NCBI RefSeq assembly: GCF_900104175.1
Contig: NZ_FNIX01000011.1
Coordinates: forward strand, 124,001 to 188,000
Reading direction: 5' to 3'
DNA from: Lentzea jiangxiensis
GTDB lineage: Bacteria > Actinomycetota > Actinomycetes > Mycobacteriales > Pseudonocardiaceae
Length of the DNA stretch: 64,000 nt
Part shown: positions 1-8,585 of the stretch, piece by piece
Position numbering within the stretch: position 1 is the stretch's first letter
How the letters are laid out: each line of letters starts with the position of its first letter
The notes under the pieces: model-generated
What the model was told of the DNA's origin: nothing
Database searches by the model: none
What the model saw: only the letters and a program-made list of their open reading frames with translations
Made by a program: the position numbers and the translations under genes

Positions 1-1179
1 GTGGACGGGGACGCCGCCGAACAGGACGTGGCCGTGGTCCGGGGGCATGAGGCCGGTCAGCAGACCGGCCATTGTGGACTTGCCGATGCCCGACGGACCC
101 ACGACGGCCAGGTGGTCGCCGGGCCGCAGGTCGAGCGACAGGTCGCGCACCACCGGAACCGCTTCCGGGCTCCATCCGAACGTGACGTCCCGCAGTGCGA
201 AGTCGCCGCCGGACGGGATCTCGTCGCCGATCTCCACGCCGGTGCGCGGTGCGGCTTCCTGCAGTCGTTTGAGCGCGACCATCAGCCGCATCACGACGGT
301 GCCGGTGGTGCGGGCCAGACCGTGCAGCGCGGGGTTCACGCTGTTGGTGAGGTAGACGACGGCCGCCAGGACCGCGCCGGTCGTGAGCTGACCCGACGAG
401 ACGAGCGGGGGAGCGAACGCCACCAGCAGCGCGATGGGCGCGAAGCCGCCGATCGCGATCACCGTGGCGCGCAACGAGTTCGCCCACGCGACCGTGATCG
501 TGGCCTTGGCCTGCCGGTCGACCTGCCTCGCGATGTCCTCGTAGGCCTCGGTGGCCGCGTCGCAGGCGGCGACGTCGCGCAGGCCGGTCAGCACCGCGCC
601 GGACGCCTCCGCGGTGCTCTCGTCGGCCATGACGGCGTGGCGCTGCCGTTTGGCCAGGGAGGGGAGCATGAACCCGAAGAGCACCAGCGCGGCCACGATC
701 GGGAGCACGACCAGCCAGATCAGCGCGGCGGCCGTGGTGGCGAGACCGACGAGCGCGGCGATCGTGGTGACCAGAAGGGCGCGGGCCTGCACCAGCACGC
801 CCGCGGTGGCGTCGCGCACCACCTCGACGTGCCGGGTGATCATGGCGACGGCGCTGGCGTCCGGGGTGCGGCGGTGCGTCGGATCGCTCAGCACGCCCCG
901 CACGACCCGCGCGACCAGGGCGTCGCGCATCGGTTCGACGACCGAGCCGAGCCGGGCGAAGACCTGTCGCTGACCCAGCGCGCCGACCACCGCGAGCGTG
1001 GCGAACGCGAGCAGCCACAGCACGCCGGCCAGCGGCCGTCCCGCCGCGAAGCCCCGGTCGACGGCGCTGCCGACCAGCTTGCCGCCGAAGAACGCCGGAA
1101 TGCCCTCGAGCAGTGACCAGGCCAGCAGGACGAGAACGCCCTTGCGGTGTCCTGCCAGCGTGGAGAGGTAGAAATGCAT
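1..1179 (-). CDS. ABC half-transporter, permease-ATPase (partial, C-terminus beyond window)
   Basis: Reading leftward from the ATG, the first 393 codons encode an N-terminal membrane domain of several hydrophobic helices, then the start of a nucleotide-binding domain with a Walker A motif (GPSGIGKST) near residue 370. The ABC signature, Walker B and H-loop lie beyond the window edge. The start overlaps the stop of the upstream transporter gene by one base (TGATG), so the two are translationally coupled. Together with the neighbouring half-transporter it likely forms a heterodimeric exporter, as the two ABC genes of SapB/AmfS-type lanthipeptide loci do. Export of the modified lanthipeptide is inferred from context. 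Confidence 0.88.
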   Translation of the reverse strand, partial: MHFYLSTLAGHRKGVLVLLAWSLLEGIPAFFGGKLVGSAVDRGFAAGRPLAGVLWLLAFATLAVVGALGQRQVFARLGSVVEPMRDALVARVVRGVLSDPTHRRTPDASAVAMITRHVEVVRDATAGVLVQARALLVTTIAALVGLATTAAALIWLVVLPIVAALVLFGFMLPSLAKRQRHAVMADESTAEASGAVLTGLRDVAACDAATEAYEDIARQVDRQAKATITVAWANSLRATVIAIGGFAPIALLVAFAPPLVSSGQLTTGAVLAAVVYLTNSVNPALHGLARTTGTVVMRLMVALKRLQEAAPRTGVEIGDEIPSGGDFALRDVTFGWSPEAVPVVRDLSLDLRPGDHLAVVGPSGIGKSTMAGLLTGLMPPDHGHVLFGGVPVH

Positions 1180-2795
1180 CACTGGCCCCCGGTGAACACG
1201 GCTCGGTAGTCCTCGTCGTTCCACAGTTCGCGATGGGTGCCGGTGCCGCGGACCCGGCCGCCTTCCAGCCACACGACCAGGTCCGCTCTCGCGGCCGTCG
1301 CCGGGCGGTGGGTCACGACCACCCGCGTCCGCCCGGGCAGTGTCGTGGTGAGCGCCTCGTCCACCTTGGCCTCGGTCACGGTGTCCAGGCTCGCGGTGGC
1401 GTCGTCGAGGACGAGCACCTCCGGATCGCGGATGATCGCGCGCGCCAGTCCCACCCGTTGCGCCTCACCACCGGACAGCGGCGCGTCGGCCAGCGGGGTG
1501 TCGTAGCCGTGGGGCAGCCGGACCAGCACGTCGTGCACCTGGGCGGCGATGGCGGCGTCGCGGACCTGCACCTCGTCCGCGTCCGTCCCGTAACCGATCG
1601 AACGGCCGATCGTGCTGCCCAGCAGGGCGGGACGCTCGAAGGCGTACCCGACGGAGTCGTGGCCGGCCACCTCACCGGAGTCCACTGAGGACAGCCCGCC
1701 GAGCACCGCCGCGAGCGTCGACTTGCCCGCGCCGGAGGCGCCGACGACGGCGGTGAACGTGCCGGCCGGGATCTGGAGGCTCACGTCGTGCAACGCGCCG
1801 TCGACGCTGACGTCGCGCAGTTCGATGACGCCGTCGGAGGGCTTGGGCGCGGGACGCCGCGGTACCGGGGTGTCGAGGACCTCGGCGATCCTGGCGGCGC
1901 TGGCGCGGGTCCGTTCGAGCACGGTCAGCTGGGTCATCTGGCCGACGATGCCCATGCCGAGCGCCGCGTAGCCGAGGGCGGCGAGCACGTCACCGGTGCT
2001 CAGCCTGCCCTCCATCACACCGAACCCGGCGGCGGTGAGCACCGCCACCTCGACGGCGGGCAGCAGCAACCCGGCCCGCCACATCATCCTCGCCTGGGTG
2101 CGCCACATGCCCGCGCCGGCCGCGGCGAGCCGGGGCAGCGGCTCCAGCACGCGGTTCGTCTCGCGGCCGGCGATACCGGCGGACGCGATCGTGCGCAGCC
2201 CGGACACCGAGTCGAGCAGCCGGGCCGAGACCTCGCCGGACACCTCCTGGTAGGTCAGCACGTCGTCGGCGGTCATGCGCATGTGCGTGCGGATCAGCAG
2301 GCCCGCCAGCGGAACGCTCACCACGAACACGGCCGCGAGCCGCCAGTCCAGCAACGCGAGCGCGACGACCGCGCCCGCCGAGGACACGGCGGTGACGAGC
2401 AACGTGATCAGCGTGACGGCGATGCCGCCCGCGTTGCCGCAGTCGCCCGTCACGCGGCTGACCGCGTCACCGGCGGCGAACGGGGAGGGGTGGCCGAGCG
2501 CGAGGAGCTTGCGGGAGAGCTCGCGGCGCAACCAGGCCGTGGCGCGGCTCGTGGCGCTCGCGGCGAGCACGATGCCGATCGCGTCCCCGACGATCTCCGT
2601 GGCCGCCAGCAGGAGCAGCCACACCACCGTGAACAGCACGAACGTGCCGCTCAGGGCCATGTCCACGGCGCTCGCGAGAGCCGTGGGGAGCAGCAGGCCC
2701 CCGGTCGTGGCGACCGCGGCGTTGAGCATCAGCAGCCACGGGCGGTGGTCGCGGCGGACGACCGAGAACAGCAGGGCATCCCCTGGTTTGGCCAT
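1179..2795 (-). CDS. ABC half-transporter, permease-ATPase of lanthipeptide locus
   Basis: This 538-residue protein has an N-terminal six-helix-type membrane domain (about residues 15-290) and a C-terminal ATPase domain. Visible motifs are Walker A GASGAGKST, signature LSGGEAQRV, Walker B VLVLDDATASLD and an H-loop THRP. A good ribosome site (GGAGGA) lies just upstream of the ATG. It follows the precursor gene on the same strand, separated by about 140 bases with two stem-loops. It is coupled to the next ABC gene by a one-base overlap. The arrangement LanKC, precursor, ABC, ABC matches the ram/amf gene order, so export of a SapB/AmfS-like peptide is the probable role. Confidence 0.9.
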   Translation of the reverse strand: MAKPGDALLFSVVRRDHRPWLLMLNAAVATTGGLLLPTALASAVDMALSGTFVLFTVVWLLLLAATEIVGDAIGIVLAASATSRATAWLRRELSRKLLALGHPSPFAAGDAVSRVTGDCGNAGGIAVTLITLLVTAVSSAGAVVALALLDWRLAAVFVVSVPLAGLLIRTHMRMTADDVLTYQEVSGEVSARLLDSVSGLRTIASAGIAGRETNRVLEPLPRLAAAGAGMWRTQARMMWRAGLLLPAVEVAVLTAAGFGVMEGRLSTGDVLAALGYAALGMGIVGQMTQLTVLERTRASAARIAEVLDTPVPRRPAPKPSDGVIELRDVSVDGALHDVSLQIPAGTFTAVVGASGAGKSTLAAVLGGLSSVDSGEVAGHDSVGYAFERPALLGSTIGRSIGYGTDADEVQVRDAAIAAQVHDVLVRLPHGYDTPLADAPLSGGEAQRVGLARAIIRDPEVLVLDDATASLDTVTEAKVDEALTTTLPGRTRVVVTHRPATAARADLVVWLEGGRVRGTGTHRELWNDEDYRAVFTGGQ

Positions 2796-2835
2796 CGGCT
2801 GTTCCTCCGGAGATCACGAGGGCGCATCATGAGCG

Positions 2836-2867
2836 AGGGCCCGACAGCTGGCCGGCTGCCGGGCCCT
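2836..2867 (-). terminator. Second stem-loop between lanthipeptide precursor and ABC gene
   Basis: An inverted repeat with 8-base outer arms (AGGGCCCG at 2836-2843 and CGGGCCCT at 2860-2867) continues into an inner CAGC/GCTG pairing. It has no T-tract. It may act with the neighbouring stem-loop as an attenuator or RNA processing/stability element. Confidence 0.4.
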
Positions 2868-2876
2868 GCAGTCGGA

Positions 2877-2909
2877 GGTGAGCGGCATACTTCGCCTATG
2901 CCGCTCACC
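2877..2909 (-). terminator. Stem-loop directly after lanthipeptide precursor
   Basis: A perfect 13-base inverted repeat (2877-2889 and 2897-2909) encloses a 7-base loop, 29 bases after the precursor stop codon. It has no T-tract. In this position it would allow a short abundant precursor message with partial read-through into the transporter genes. That role is inferred. Confidence 0.6.
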
Positions 2910-2937
2910 CACCGCGGTGTTTCAGTTGAGGCGCAGG

Positions 2938-3096
2938 TCAGCAGGCCAGCAGGCTGACGGTGCTGTGCGAGCAGGGGAGCAGCAGCGACGCGTTGGACGC
3001 GGTCGTGGAGCCGCCACCGCCGCCGTGACCCGACGCCATCGCGTTGCTCGGCGCCTCGGGGGTCTCGAGCTCCTGCATGTCGAGGATGAAGCCCAT
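2938..3096 (-). CDS. ramS: Class III lanthipeptide precursor (SapB/AmfS-like)
   Basis: This 52-codon gene is read from an ATG with a ribosome site AGGAGA 7 bases upstream. The N-terminal leader contains ILDMQELE, resembling the conserved hydrophobic/acidic leader box that class III LanKC enzymes recognise. A Gly-rich stretch (residues 25-29) precedes a C-terminal core. The core has two ring motifs of the S-x2-S-x(3-5)-C class III pattern: Ser34/Ser37/Cys42 and Ser45/Ser48/Cys52. SapB and AmfS have three residues between the second Ser and Cys in both rings. Here the first ring has four, because of an added Pro41. It sits directly downstream of the LanKC gene. The class assignment is strong; the final structure (labionin or lanthionine) is not readable from sequence. 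Confidence 0.93.
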   Translation of the reverse strand: MGFILDMQELETPEAPSNAMASGHGGGGGSTTASNASLLLPCSHSTVSLLAC

Positions 3097-3131
3097 GACA
3101 TTCTCCTAGTTTCGAGGGATCGATTTTCCTG

Positions 3132-5696
3132 CTACCGGTCCGCGAGGGCCGGGGCCTGTGCCCTTCCGAGGAAGGGGAGTGGTGGACGTCCGTCCACTGT
3201 GGAGGCGATGGCGAGCAGGACGCCCGCGCCGCCGGTGTTGAGGTCCATGGAGAGCCGGCGCAGCTGCACGCCGGGGAAGGCGAGCCCGCCGCCGTAGCGC
3301 ACGGCGTGCCAGCCGAGAGCCCTGAGGTGCTGCCGGACGGAGCGTTCGAGCCGCTCGTCCGGCCGGTGCCTGGTCGCGTGGGCCAGCGTGGCCATCAGTC
3401 CCGCCCTGCCCAGCGTGAACGCCGGCTGGATGACGAACTCGCCGGTGCAGCCGCCGAGCAGCTCCGGGAGCTTTGCCGCACAGGCGCGTTCCGGTGCCGC
3501 CTTCACGAACTCCGTGAGCACCAGGGCGATTCCGGCGCCGCCGATGCCCACGTAGGGCAGCGACCGGAACGTGCCGTCGCGCACCTGCAGGGACCCGTCC
3601 AGTGCGACCATCGTTTCCGCCAGGTCGCGTTCCAGGGCCTGCTCGGCCAGGTCGAGCCAGCGCCGTTCGCCGGTGTGCTCCGACAGGCGCAGGAAGAACA
3701 GCGCGGGACCCGACCAGCCGTGCAGCAGTCCCGCCCTGGCCTTCGGGCCCGGCGGCGGCACCTGCTCCAGCTGCGCCGCGAGCCGGTGCGCCAGCTCCTC
3801 CGCCTGCGAGGTGTAACCGCTGTCGTGGCGGGAGTCCGCGAAGTGCAGGAGGTTGAGGCCGATGCCGGACAGGCCGGCGCTGAGCCCGTGGTCCTGCGTG
3901 GTGCGGACGAGCGGGGCGTAGCTCTCGACGAGCTGCGCGGCGAGGTCGTGGTGGCCGAAGTTCTCCAGCACGTGTGCGATGCCGTGCGCGCCGACGAAGA
4001 AACCGGGCTGCTTCGGCGGGTCGTTCCTGACCGCCTCGACGAGCCACTGCTCGTGCTCGGGGTAGCGGCCCTCACCGCTGTCCGCCAGCGCGTGCAGCAC
4101 GCCCGCGGCGCCGTGACCGAAGCCGAGGCCGCCGGTCTCGAACTGCTCGATGTCACCGGGGAACAGCCGGTCCTTGCGGTGCGGCGTCGCGCTGTGCAGG
4201 ATCGCCGCGGCGATCTCCTTGCGCACCACCGCCCAGTCGGGGTTCTCGTCGTCGAACGCGGTGAACGCGGGATCGGCCGGCGGGTCGACGCGCGGCGTGA
4301 GCACGTCGAGGATCTGCCGCCGGTAGTCCTCGGAGAGCCCGAACCGCTCCGCGACGACGTGCACGTGCTGGCGCAGCTTGGCCGGCGCGAGCTCCAGCAC
4401 CGCGTTGAGTGGCAGGAAGATCCACAGCTTGAGCGCGGCCAGCGGGTAGGCGTCGACGTCGAAGCCCTCGCGGTCCTGCGGCGCCTGGAACCCCGGCGCG
4501 CCGAGCGTGGGCCGGTGCGGGTCCTCGATCGTCGACGACAGCTCGAAGTCGATGAGCGAGACGTCGTCGTTGTCGTCGACCAGGATGTTCATCGTGTGCA
4601 GGTCGCCGAAGACGACACCGCGCTCGTGCACCGCGGCCACCAGGGCCTCGACCTTGGCGATGAGCGCCTCGGCGCGGACGCGGTAGTCCCGCAGCAGCTC
4701 GTCGGTGGTGTCCCGGTGCGTCAGCGGGTAGTTGTGGCCGAGCCACTGCCCGAGCGAACGCCCCGGCATGAACTCCATGGCGACGAACAGGTGCTCCCAC
4801 TCCGTGAAGCGGTCGTACACCTCGGGAACGCCGTTGATGCCGTGCAGCCTCGTGAGGATCTCGTGCTCGAGCTCCAGCCGTGCCACGGCGTCGCGGCCCT
4901 CGCGGTCGAGCCCGGCGTGCGGCCGAGCTTCCTTGAGGACGACCTCCTTGCCGTCGCTCTTGCGCGTCGCCAGGTAGACACCGCCGCCGTTGGAGAAGTG
5001 CAGCGACCTCTTGATCTCGTAGGGGAACTTCGCCGGGTCACCGGCGTTGCGCTCGGCGAGGTGCGGCTCCAGGAACGCCGGCAGCTCGACCCACCCGGGC
5101 ACGCTGAACACCGGCTTGCGCTTGTCCGCCACCAGTTCGCCGTCCGGGCCCTCGATCGCGAGCACCTGCTGCCCGTCGACCTCCAGCCACTGTTCGGAGA
5201 ACCCGCCGTAGCGCACGTACAGCGGTCCCTTGCCGATCCGCAGGTCGCTCAGGACGTAGGCGCCGTGCTCGCCGTCGAGGACCTGCGCGAGCTCGGTGCA
5301 GATCGTCTCGAGCTGCTCGGCGTCCACCGGGTAGATCGTGACGAGCTTGCCGCTGCCCTCACGGGGCGCGTACTTCGAGTTGCGCGCCAGCACGATCGAG
5401 ATCGTCTGCAGGTACTTGAAGGGAATCCGCCGGTCGACGCAGTAGTCGAAAGCCGCTTTCAGCACCCGGCCGGCGTTGTCGAGACCGGCGGAGACGTGGA
5501 TCTTCCACCCCTGGTTCGGCAGCCGCACCCCCGTGGGGTGGTGGTGCCGCCACACGTTGCGCTCCACCGTCACCCAGTCGGGCGGGAGCGCGGGGAGCTC
5601 GGTGGAAAAGTCGTCCGCGGGAGTGCTTTCGGTGCTGCTCTGCAGATCGTAGAACTGCCGATCGGCGAAGCAGTACGCCTCGTATCTGAGGTCCAC
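3132..5696 (-). CDS. ramC: LanKC, class III lanthipeptide synthetase (kinase-cyclase)
   Basis: This protein of about 854 residues modifies the adjacent precursor by phosphorylating Ser/Thr, eliminating phosphate and cyclising onto Cys. The N-terminus (DLRYEAYCFADRQFYD) matches the start of RamC-type enzymes. A Ser/Thr-kinase domain follows, with an ATP-anchoring Lys in VVLKEA, a catalytic-loop GDLHTMN near residue 360 and a DFE metal motif near 381. The C-terminal half (about 480-854) is LanC-like but lacks the Cys/His zinc ligands of class I cyclases, as is common in this class. The GTG start is chosen because GGGGAGGGG lies about 5-6 bases upstream and the family N-terminus begins there. 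An in-frame upstream extension of 25 codons is Arg/Lys-rich and unlikely. Confidence 0.95.
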   Translation of the reverse strand: MDLRYEAYCFADRQFYDLQSSTESTPADDFSTELPALPPDWVTVERNVWRHHHPTGVRLPNQGWKIHVSAGLDNAGRVLKAAFDYCVDRRIPFKYLQTISIVLARNSKYAPREGSGKLVTIYPVDAEQLETICTELAQVLDGEHGAYVLSDLRIGKGPLYVRYGGFSEQWLEVDGQQVLAIEGPDGELVADKRKPVFSVPGWVELPAFLEPHLAERNAGDPAKFPYEIKRSLHFSNGGGVYLATRKSDGKEVVLKEARPHAGLDREGRDAVARLELEHEILTRLHGINGVPEVYDRFTEWEHLFVAMEFMPGRSLGQWLGHNYPLTHRDTTDELLRDYRVRAEALIAKVEALVAAVHERGVVFGDLHTMNILVDDNDDVSLIDFELSSTIEDPHRPTLGAPGFQAPQDREGFDVDAYPLAALKLWIFLPLNAVLELAPAKLRQHVHVVAERFGLSEDYRRQILDVLTPRVDPPADPAFTAFDDENPDWAVVRKEIAAAILHSATPHRKDRLFPGDIEQFETGGLGFGHGAAGVLHALADSGEGRYPEHEQWLVEAVRNDPPKQPGFFVGAHGIAHVLENFGHHDLAAQLVESYAPLVRTTQDHGLSAGLSGIGLNLLHFADSRHDSGYTSQAEELAHRLAAQLEQVPPPGPKARAGLLHGWSGPALFFLRLSEHTGERRWLDLAEQALERDLAETMVALDGSLQVRDGTFRSLPYVGIGGAGIALVLTEFVKAAPERACAAKLPELLGGCTGEFVIQPAFTLGRAGLMATLAHATRHRPDERLERSVRQHLRALGWHAVRYGGGLAFPGVQLRRLSMDLNTGGAGVLLAIASTVDGRPPLPFLGRAQAPALADR

Positions 5697-6300
5697 CGAA
5701 ATCCCCTCCCCGGCTCGTTTGCGTTTTCTTTGATGCGGCATATTCCCGCACAAACTCGCAGCTATGGCCAATCCGCCGTCTGGGTCATATGAGTCACCTG
5801 GTCGTGACCAAAAGAGCCATCGCTACCGGTGGGTATGTCACGTCAGGTGATGAGGTTTGGATCCATCTCACCCGGTTGGGATGTTTGACGAGCGATGGTA
5901 TGACGGCAGTTCGGCGTGTCGCCGCTAAACGAGACCGAGTCGTCTAGGAAATCACGCGTCCCTGACCTGCGCTATTCCAGCTGAAGCTCGACGTATAGTT
6001 GGGTGGAGGCAAACGTCGTGCACGCGCCGTATTCGCTGCTCTTTCCGGGTGAAGGCCAAAATGGCTGCACCTGCGTGTTTGGTGCCGCTGTTCGGGGGTA
6101 AGACGTGCTCCGAACGGACCCATTCGTAGTAGGGGATTGTCCATTGGAAATTTATGTAGCAAATATTGTCTTGCTACATGCACCTCGTTAATTTGCTGCC
6201 TAATGTGTTCTTTCGGGTGAAATCGGTGTCCGGGGCGTAACGCGGCACGTTCTGCCTGCGGCGCTCCGCTGCCCGGCAGGCGTGCGGCTAGGCTGCGAGC
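5697..6300. other. Intergenic region, AT-richer divergent promoter zone
   Basis: About 600 bases with no convincing gene on either strand, and clearly richer in A+T than its surroundings (especially 6120-6230). It probably carries the promoter of the LanKC operon to the left and sequences upstream of the next rightward gene. A 22-codon forward ORF starts near 6061 behind a weak GAAGG and is not supported by codon usage. No LuxR-type RamR gene is present here. Confidence 0.6.
6154..6179. promoter_or_regulatory. 9-base inverted repeat (possible operator or hairpin)
   Basis: ATGTAGCAA at 6154-6162 is mirrored by TTGCTACAT at 6171-6179 across an 8-base AT-rich spacer. It lies in the AT-rich gap upstream of both divergent genes. 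It could be a regulator binding site. No cognate regulator is identified. Confidence 0.4.
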
Positions 6301-6873
6301 GTGGGGAGCGTGGCGAGCCGCTGGCTGGTGCCGGCCGTGGTGGTGATCACCGGAGCCGCGGTGGCGGCCGGGATGGTGGGCCGTGCCGTGTACTCGCGCC
6401 CGGCTGAGGCCCAGGGAGCACCCGCGGTGCCGTCGTCGTCCGTGGCCGGGCCCGTGCCGGGGACGTCCGAGGTGCGGCTGAGTCCCGACTCGTTCACCCA
6501 CCCCGACCGGACGTCGGTGCAGCAGGTGCTGCAGTCCTACTTCGACTCGATCAACACCCTGGACTTCGCCGCGTGGCGGTCGGTGGTGTCCGCCCGGCGG
6601 GGGACGTCGACCGTGGAGTCGGCCTGGGTCGCCGCCTACGAGACGACTCGGGACGGGTCGGTGGTGGTGCAGCGGGTCGAGTCCGACGTGGTGGGCCGGC
6701 GGCTGCGGGTGCTGATCTCCTTCGTGTCCACTCAGGACGTTTCCAAGGCTCCGCCCGCGTTGCCCGAGCCGTGCATCCGGTGGCGGGTCGTGTACGTCCT
6801 GGTGTGGGAGGGCGGGGAGCTGAAGGTGGATGAGGCTCCTGAGAACCGGAACCCGCAGATGGAGAAGTGCTGA
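6301..6873 (+). CDS. Membrane-anchored or secreted hypothetical protein
   Basis: This 190-residue protein has an N-terminal hydrophobic segment (about residues 8-26, WLVPAVVVITGAAVAAG) that could be a signal anchor. A Pro/Ser/Gly-rich linker and a globular domain (about 65-190) follow. The domain resembles the NTF2-like extracellular domains often found behind such anchors in actinobacteria (QQVLQSYFDSINTLDFAAW). No catalytic motif is visible. There is no ribosome site. TAGGCT lies exactly six bases before the GTG, the spacing expected for a leaderless transcript. Confidence 0.75.
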   Translation: MGSVASRWLVPAVVVITGAAVAAGMVGRAVYSRPAEAQGAPAVPSSSVAGPVPGTSEVRLSPDSFTHPDRTSVQQVLQSYFDSINTLDFAAWRSVVSARRGTSTVESAWVAAYETTRDGSVVVQRVESDVVGRRLRVLISFVSTQDVSKAPPALPEPCIRWRVVYVLVWEGGELKVDEAPENRNPQMEKC

Positions 6874-7027
6874 GGCGCGCGCCGGTGGGGTGGGTCGTCC
6901 CCCTGGTGGGTGGGCGGCTTCCGGTGTGACCGGTCGGCGCCGCGCACAGGCTGATGGCGCCTCTGTCGCGCCAGGCGGCCCGCGCCACTCGTGCTTCCTC
7001 CACCGCGCCCCCACGCACACCGAAAGC

Positions 7028-7065
7028 GCGAAGCCCCGGTCCGATGGTGCGGACCGGGGCTTCGC
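7028..7065. terminator. Rho-independent-like terminator after fabF
   Basis: Perfect 16-base inverted repeat (7028-7043 and 7050-7065) with a 6-base loop, just past the end of the leftward fab operon. The symmetric stem could also stop the rightward gene on the other side. Confidence 0.8.
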
Positions 7066-7082
7066 GGTGGTGCGGGTGTGAC

Positions 7083-8318
7083 CTAGGCCTGGGTGAAGGC
7101 CAGGGCCACGTTGTGGCCGCCGAAGCCGAACGAGTCGTTCACGGCGGCTTCCAACTTGATCTTGCGCGGTTCGCCCGCCACCACGTCCAGCGTGACGGCC
7201 GGGTCGAGGTTCTCCAGGTTGAGGGTCTGGGGAACGATGCCGTCGCGGATCGAGAGGACGGTGACGATCGCCTCCACCGCTCCCGCTGCGCCCAGCAGGT
7301 GGCCCAGGGCGCCCTTCGGGGCGGTGAGGACCGGGTGGTCGCCGATCGCCTTGCGGATCGCCACGGTCTCCGCGACGTCGCCCACCTGGGTGGAGGTGGC
7401 GTGGCAGTTCACGTGGCCCACGTCGGACGGGTCGATGCCGCCGGACCGCAGGGATGCGGCGATGGCACGCGACTGGCCCACGCCCTCGGGGTCCGGGGCG
7501 GTGATGTGGTAGCCGTCGGCGGAGGTGCCGATGCCCGCGAGGCGGCCGTAGATCTTGGCACCCCTGGCTTCGGCGAACTCGCGGCGTTCCAGGACCATGA
7601 CGCCCGCGCCCTCGCCGAGGACGAAGCCGTCGCGGGCCGTGTCGAACGGGCGCGAGGCCTTCTCCGGCTCGTCGTTGCGGGTGCTCATGGTGCGGGCCTG
7701 CGAGAAGCCCGCGACCGGGATCGCCGTGATGCACGCTTCCGCGCCGCCCGCGACGACCACGTCGGCTTCGCCGGACATGATCATGCGGTAGGCCCACGCG
7801 ATGGCCTCGGCGCCCGACGCGCAGGCGGAGACCGGGGCGTGCACGCCCGCCTGTGCCTTCAGTTCCAGGCCCACGTGCGCGGCCGGGCCGTTCGGCATCA
7901 GCATCGGGACGGTCAGCGGCGACACCTTCCGCAGGCCCTGCTGCTCCAGGAGGTCGTCCTGGGTCAGGAGGGTGATCGCGCCGCCGATGCCCGTGCCGAT
8001 GATCACGGCGAGGCGCTGGCGGTCGACGGTGTCGTCGTCGTGGCCCGCGTCGGCCCACGCCTGGCGGGACGCCACGATGGCGACCTGCTCGGAGCGGTCC
8101 AGGCGGCGTGCCTCGACTCGGGGGAGCACCTCGGTCGGGTCCACCACGAGCTGCGACGCGATCTTGACCGGCAGGTCGTACTTCTCGACCCAGTCGTGGG
8201 TCATGGGGCGGACCCCGCTCTTGCCGGCCAGCAGCGCGTCCCAGGTGGACGTGACATCACCACCGAGCGGGGTGGTGGCACCCAGCCCGGTGATGACGAC
8301 CTCGATGCCCGAACTCAC
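7083..8318 (-). CDS. fabF: Beta-ketoacyl-ACP synthase II
   Basis: This 411-residue condensing enzyme elongates fatty acyl chains with malonyl-ACP in type II fatty acid synthesis. It has the thiolase-fold signature with active-site Cys in VSACASGAEA, and the two catalytic His residues in the CHATSTQVGD and LGHLLGAAG motifs. The GTG start overlaps the acpP stop by four bases (GTGA). It is the last gene of a fabD-fabH-acpP-fabF operon, the standard actinobacterial order, and is followed by a strong terminator. It is a housekeeping copy, distinct from the polyketide KS at the right end of the window. Confidence 0.96.
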   Translation of the reverse strand: MSSGIEVVITGLGATTPLGGDVTSTWDALLAGKSGVRPMTHDWVEKYDLPVKIASQLVVDPTEVLPRVEARRLDRSEQVAIVASRQAWADAGHDDDTVDRQRLAVIIGTGIGGAITLLTQDDLLEQQGLRKVSPLTVPMLMPNGPAAHVGLELKAQAGVHAPVSACASGAEAIAWAYRMIMSGEADVVVAGGAEACITAIPVAGFSQARTMSTRNDEPEKASRPFDTARDGFVLGEGAGVMVLERREFAEARGAKIYGRLAGIGTSADGYHITAPDPEGVGQSRAIAASLRSGGIDPSDVGHVNCHATSTQVGDVAETVAIRKAIGDHPVLTAPKGALGHLLGAAGAVEAIVTVLSIRDGIVPQTLNLENLDPAVTLDVVAGEPRKIKLEAAVNDSFGFGGHNVALAFTQA

Positions 8319-8551
8319 TTGTTGCTGGTGATGTAGTTCACCGCGTCACCAACGGTCTTGAGGTTGGCCAGCTCGTCGTCGGGGATCTTCACGCCGAACT
8401 TGTCCTCCGCCTGGACGGCGATCTCGACCATCGACAGCGAGTCGATGTCGAGGTCGTCCACGAAGGACTTCTCAGCGGTGACGTCGTCGGCGGCAACGCC
8501 GGCGACCTCTTCGACGATCTCGGCAAGACCGGACAGGACGTTGTCGCTCAC
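8315..8551 (-). CDS. acpP: Acyl carrier protein of fatty acid synthesis
   Basis: This 78-residue acidic carrier protein has the phosphopantetheine attachment Ser in DLDIDSLSMVE. It carries growing fatty acyl chains between the enzymes of the operon. The start is GTG with AAGGGAA about 8 bases upstream, and the gene overlaps fabF by four bases. Its sequence is typical of the fatty-acid ACP and unlike the polyketide ACP near 60 kb. Confidence 0.96.
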   Translation of the reverse strand: MSDNVLSGLAEIVEEVAGVAADDVTAEKSFVDDLDIDSLSMVEIAVQAEDKFGVKIPDDELANLKTVGDAVNYITSNK

Positions 8552-8585
8552 TGAAGTTCCCTTTCGATTGAAACGGTGGAAAAAC

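Noticed and set aside
1..1116. Long rightward reading frame at the window start
   Set aside because: It is the mirror of the leftward ABC transporter, with Arg/Gly/His-rich nonsense sequence and no domain.
3306..5792. An 828-codon rightward frame opposite the LanKC gene
   Set aside because: High-GC antisense artefact; the leftward frame contains clear kinase and cyclase motifs.
6061..6129. A 22-codon forward ORF in the LanKC upstream region, considered as a second small peptide gene
   Set aside because: Weak ribosome site, no G/C third-position bias, no leader or ring motif, and no link to a modifying enzyme on that strand.
6301..6873. Secreted protein as part of the lanthipeptide operon
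   Set aside because: It is transcribed in the opposite direction across a 600-base gap and has no protease or immunity motif.
5944..8058. A 704-codon leftward frame spanning fabF and the intergenic gap
   Set aside because: It overlaps fabF in another frame, has no conserved motif and crosses the AT-rich gap where coding bias is absent.
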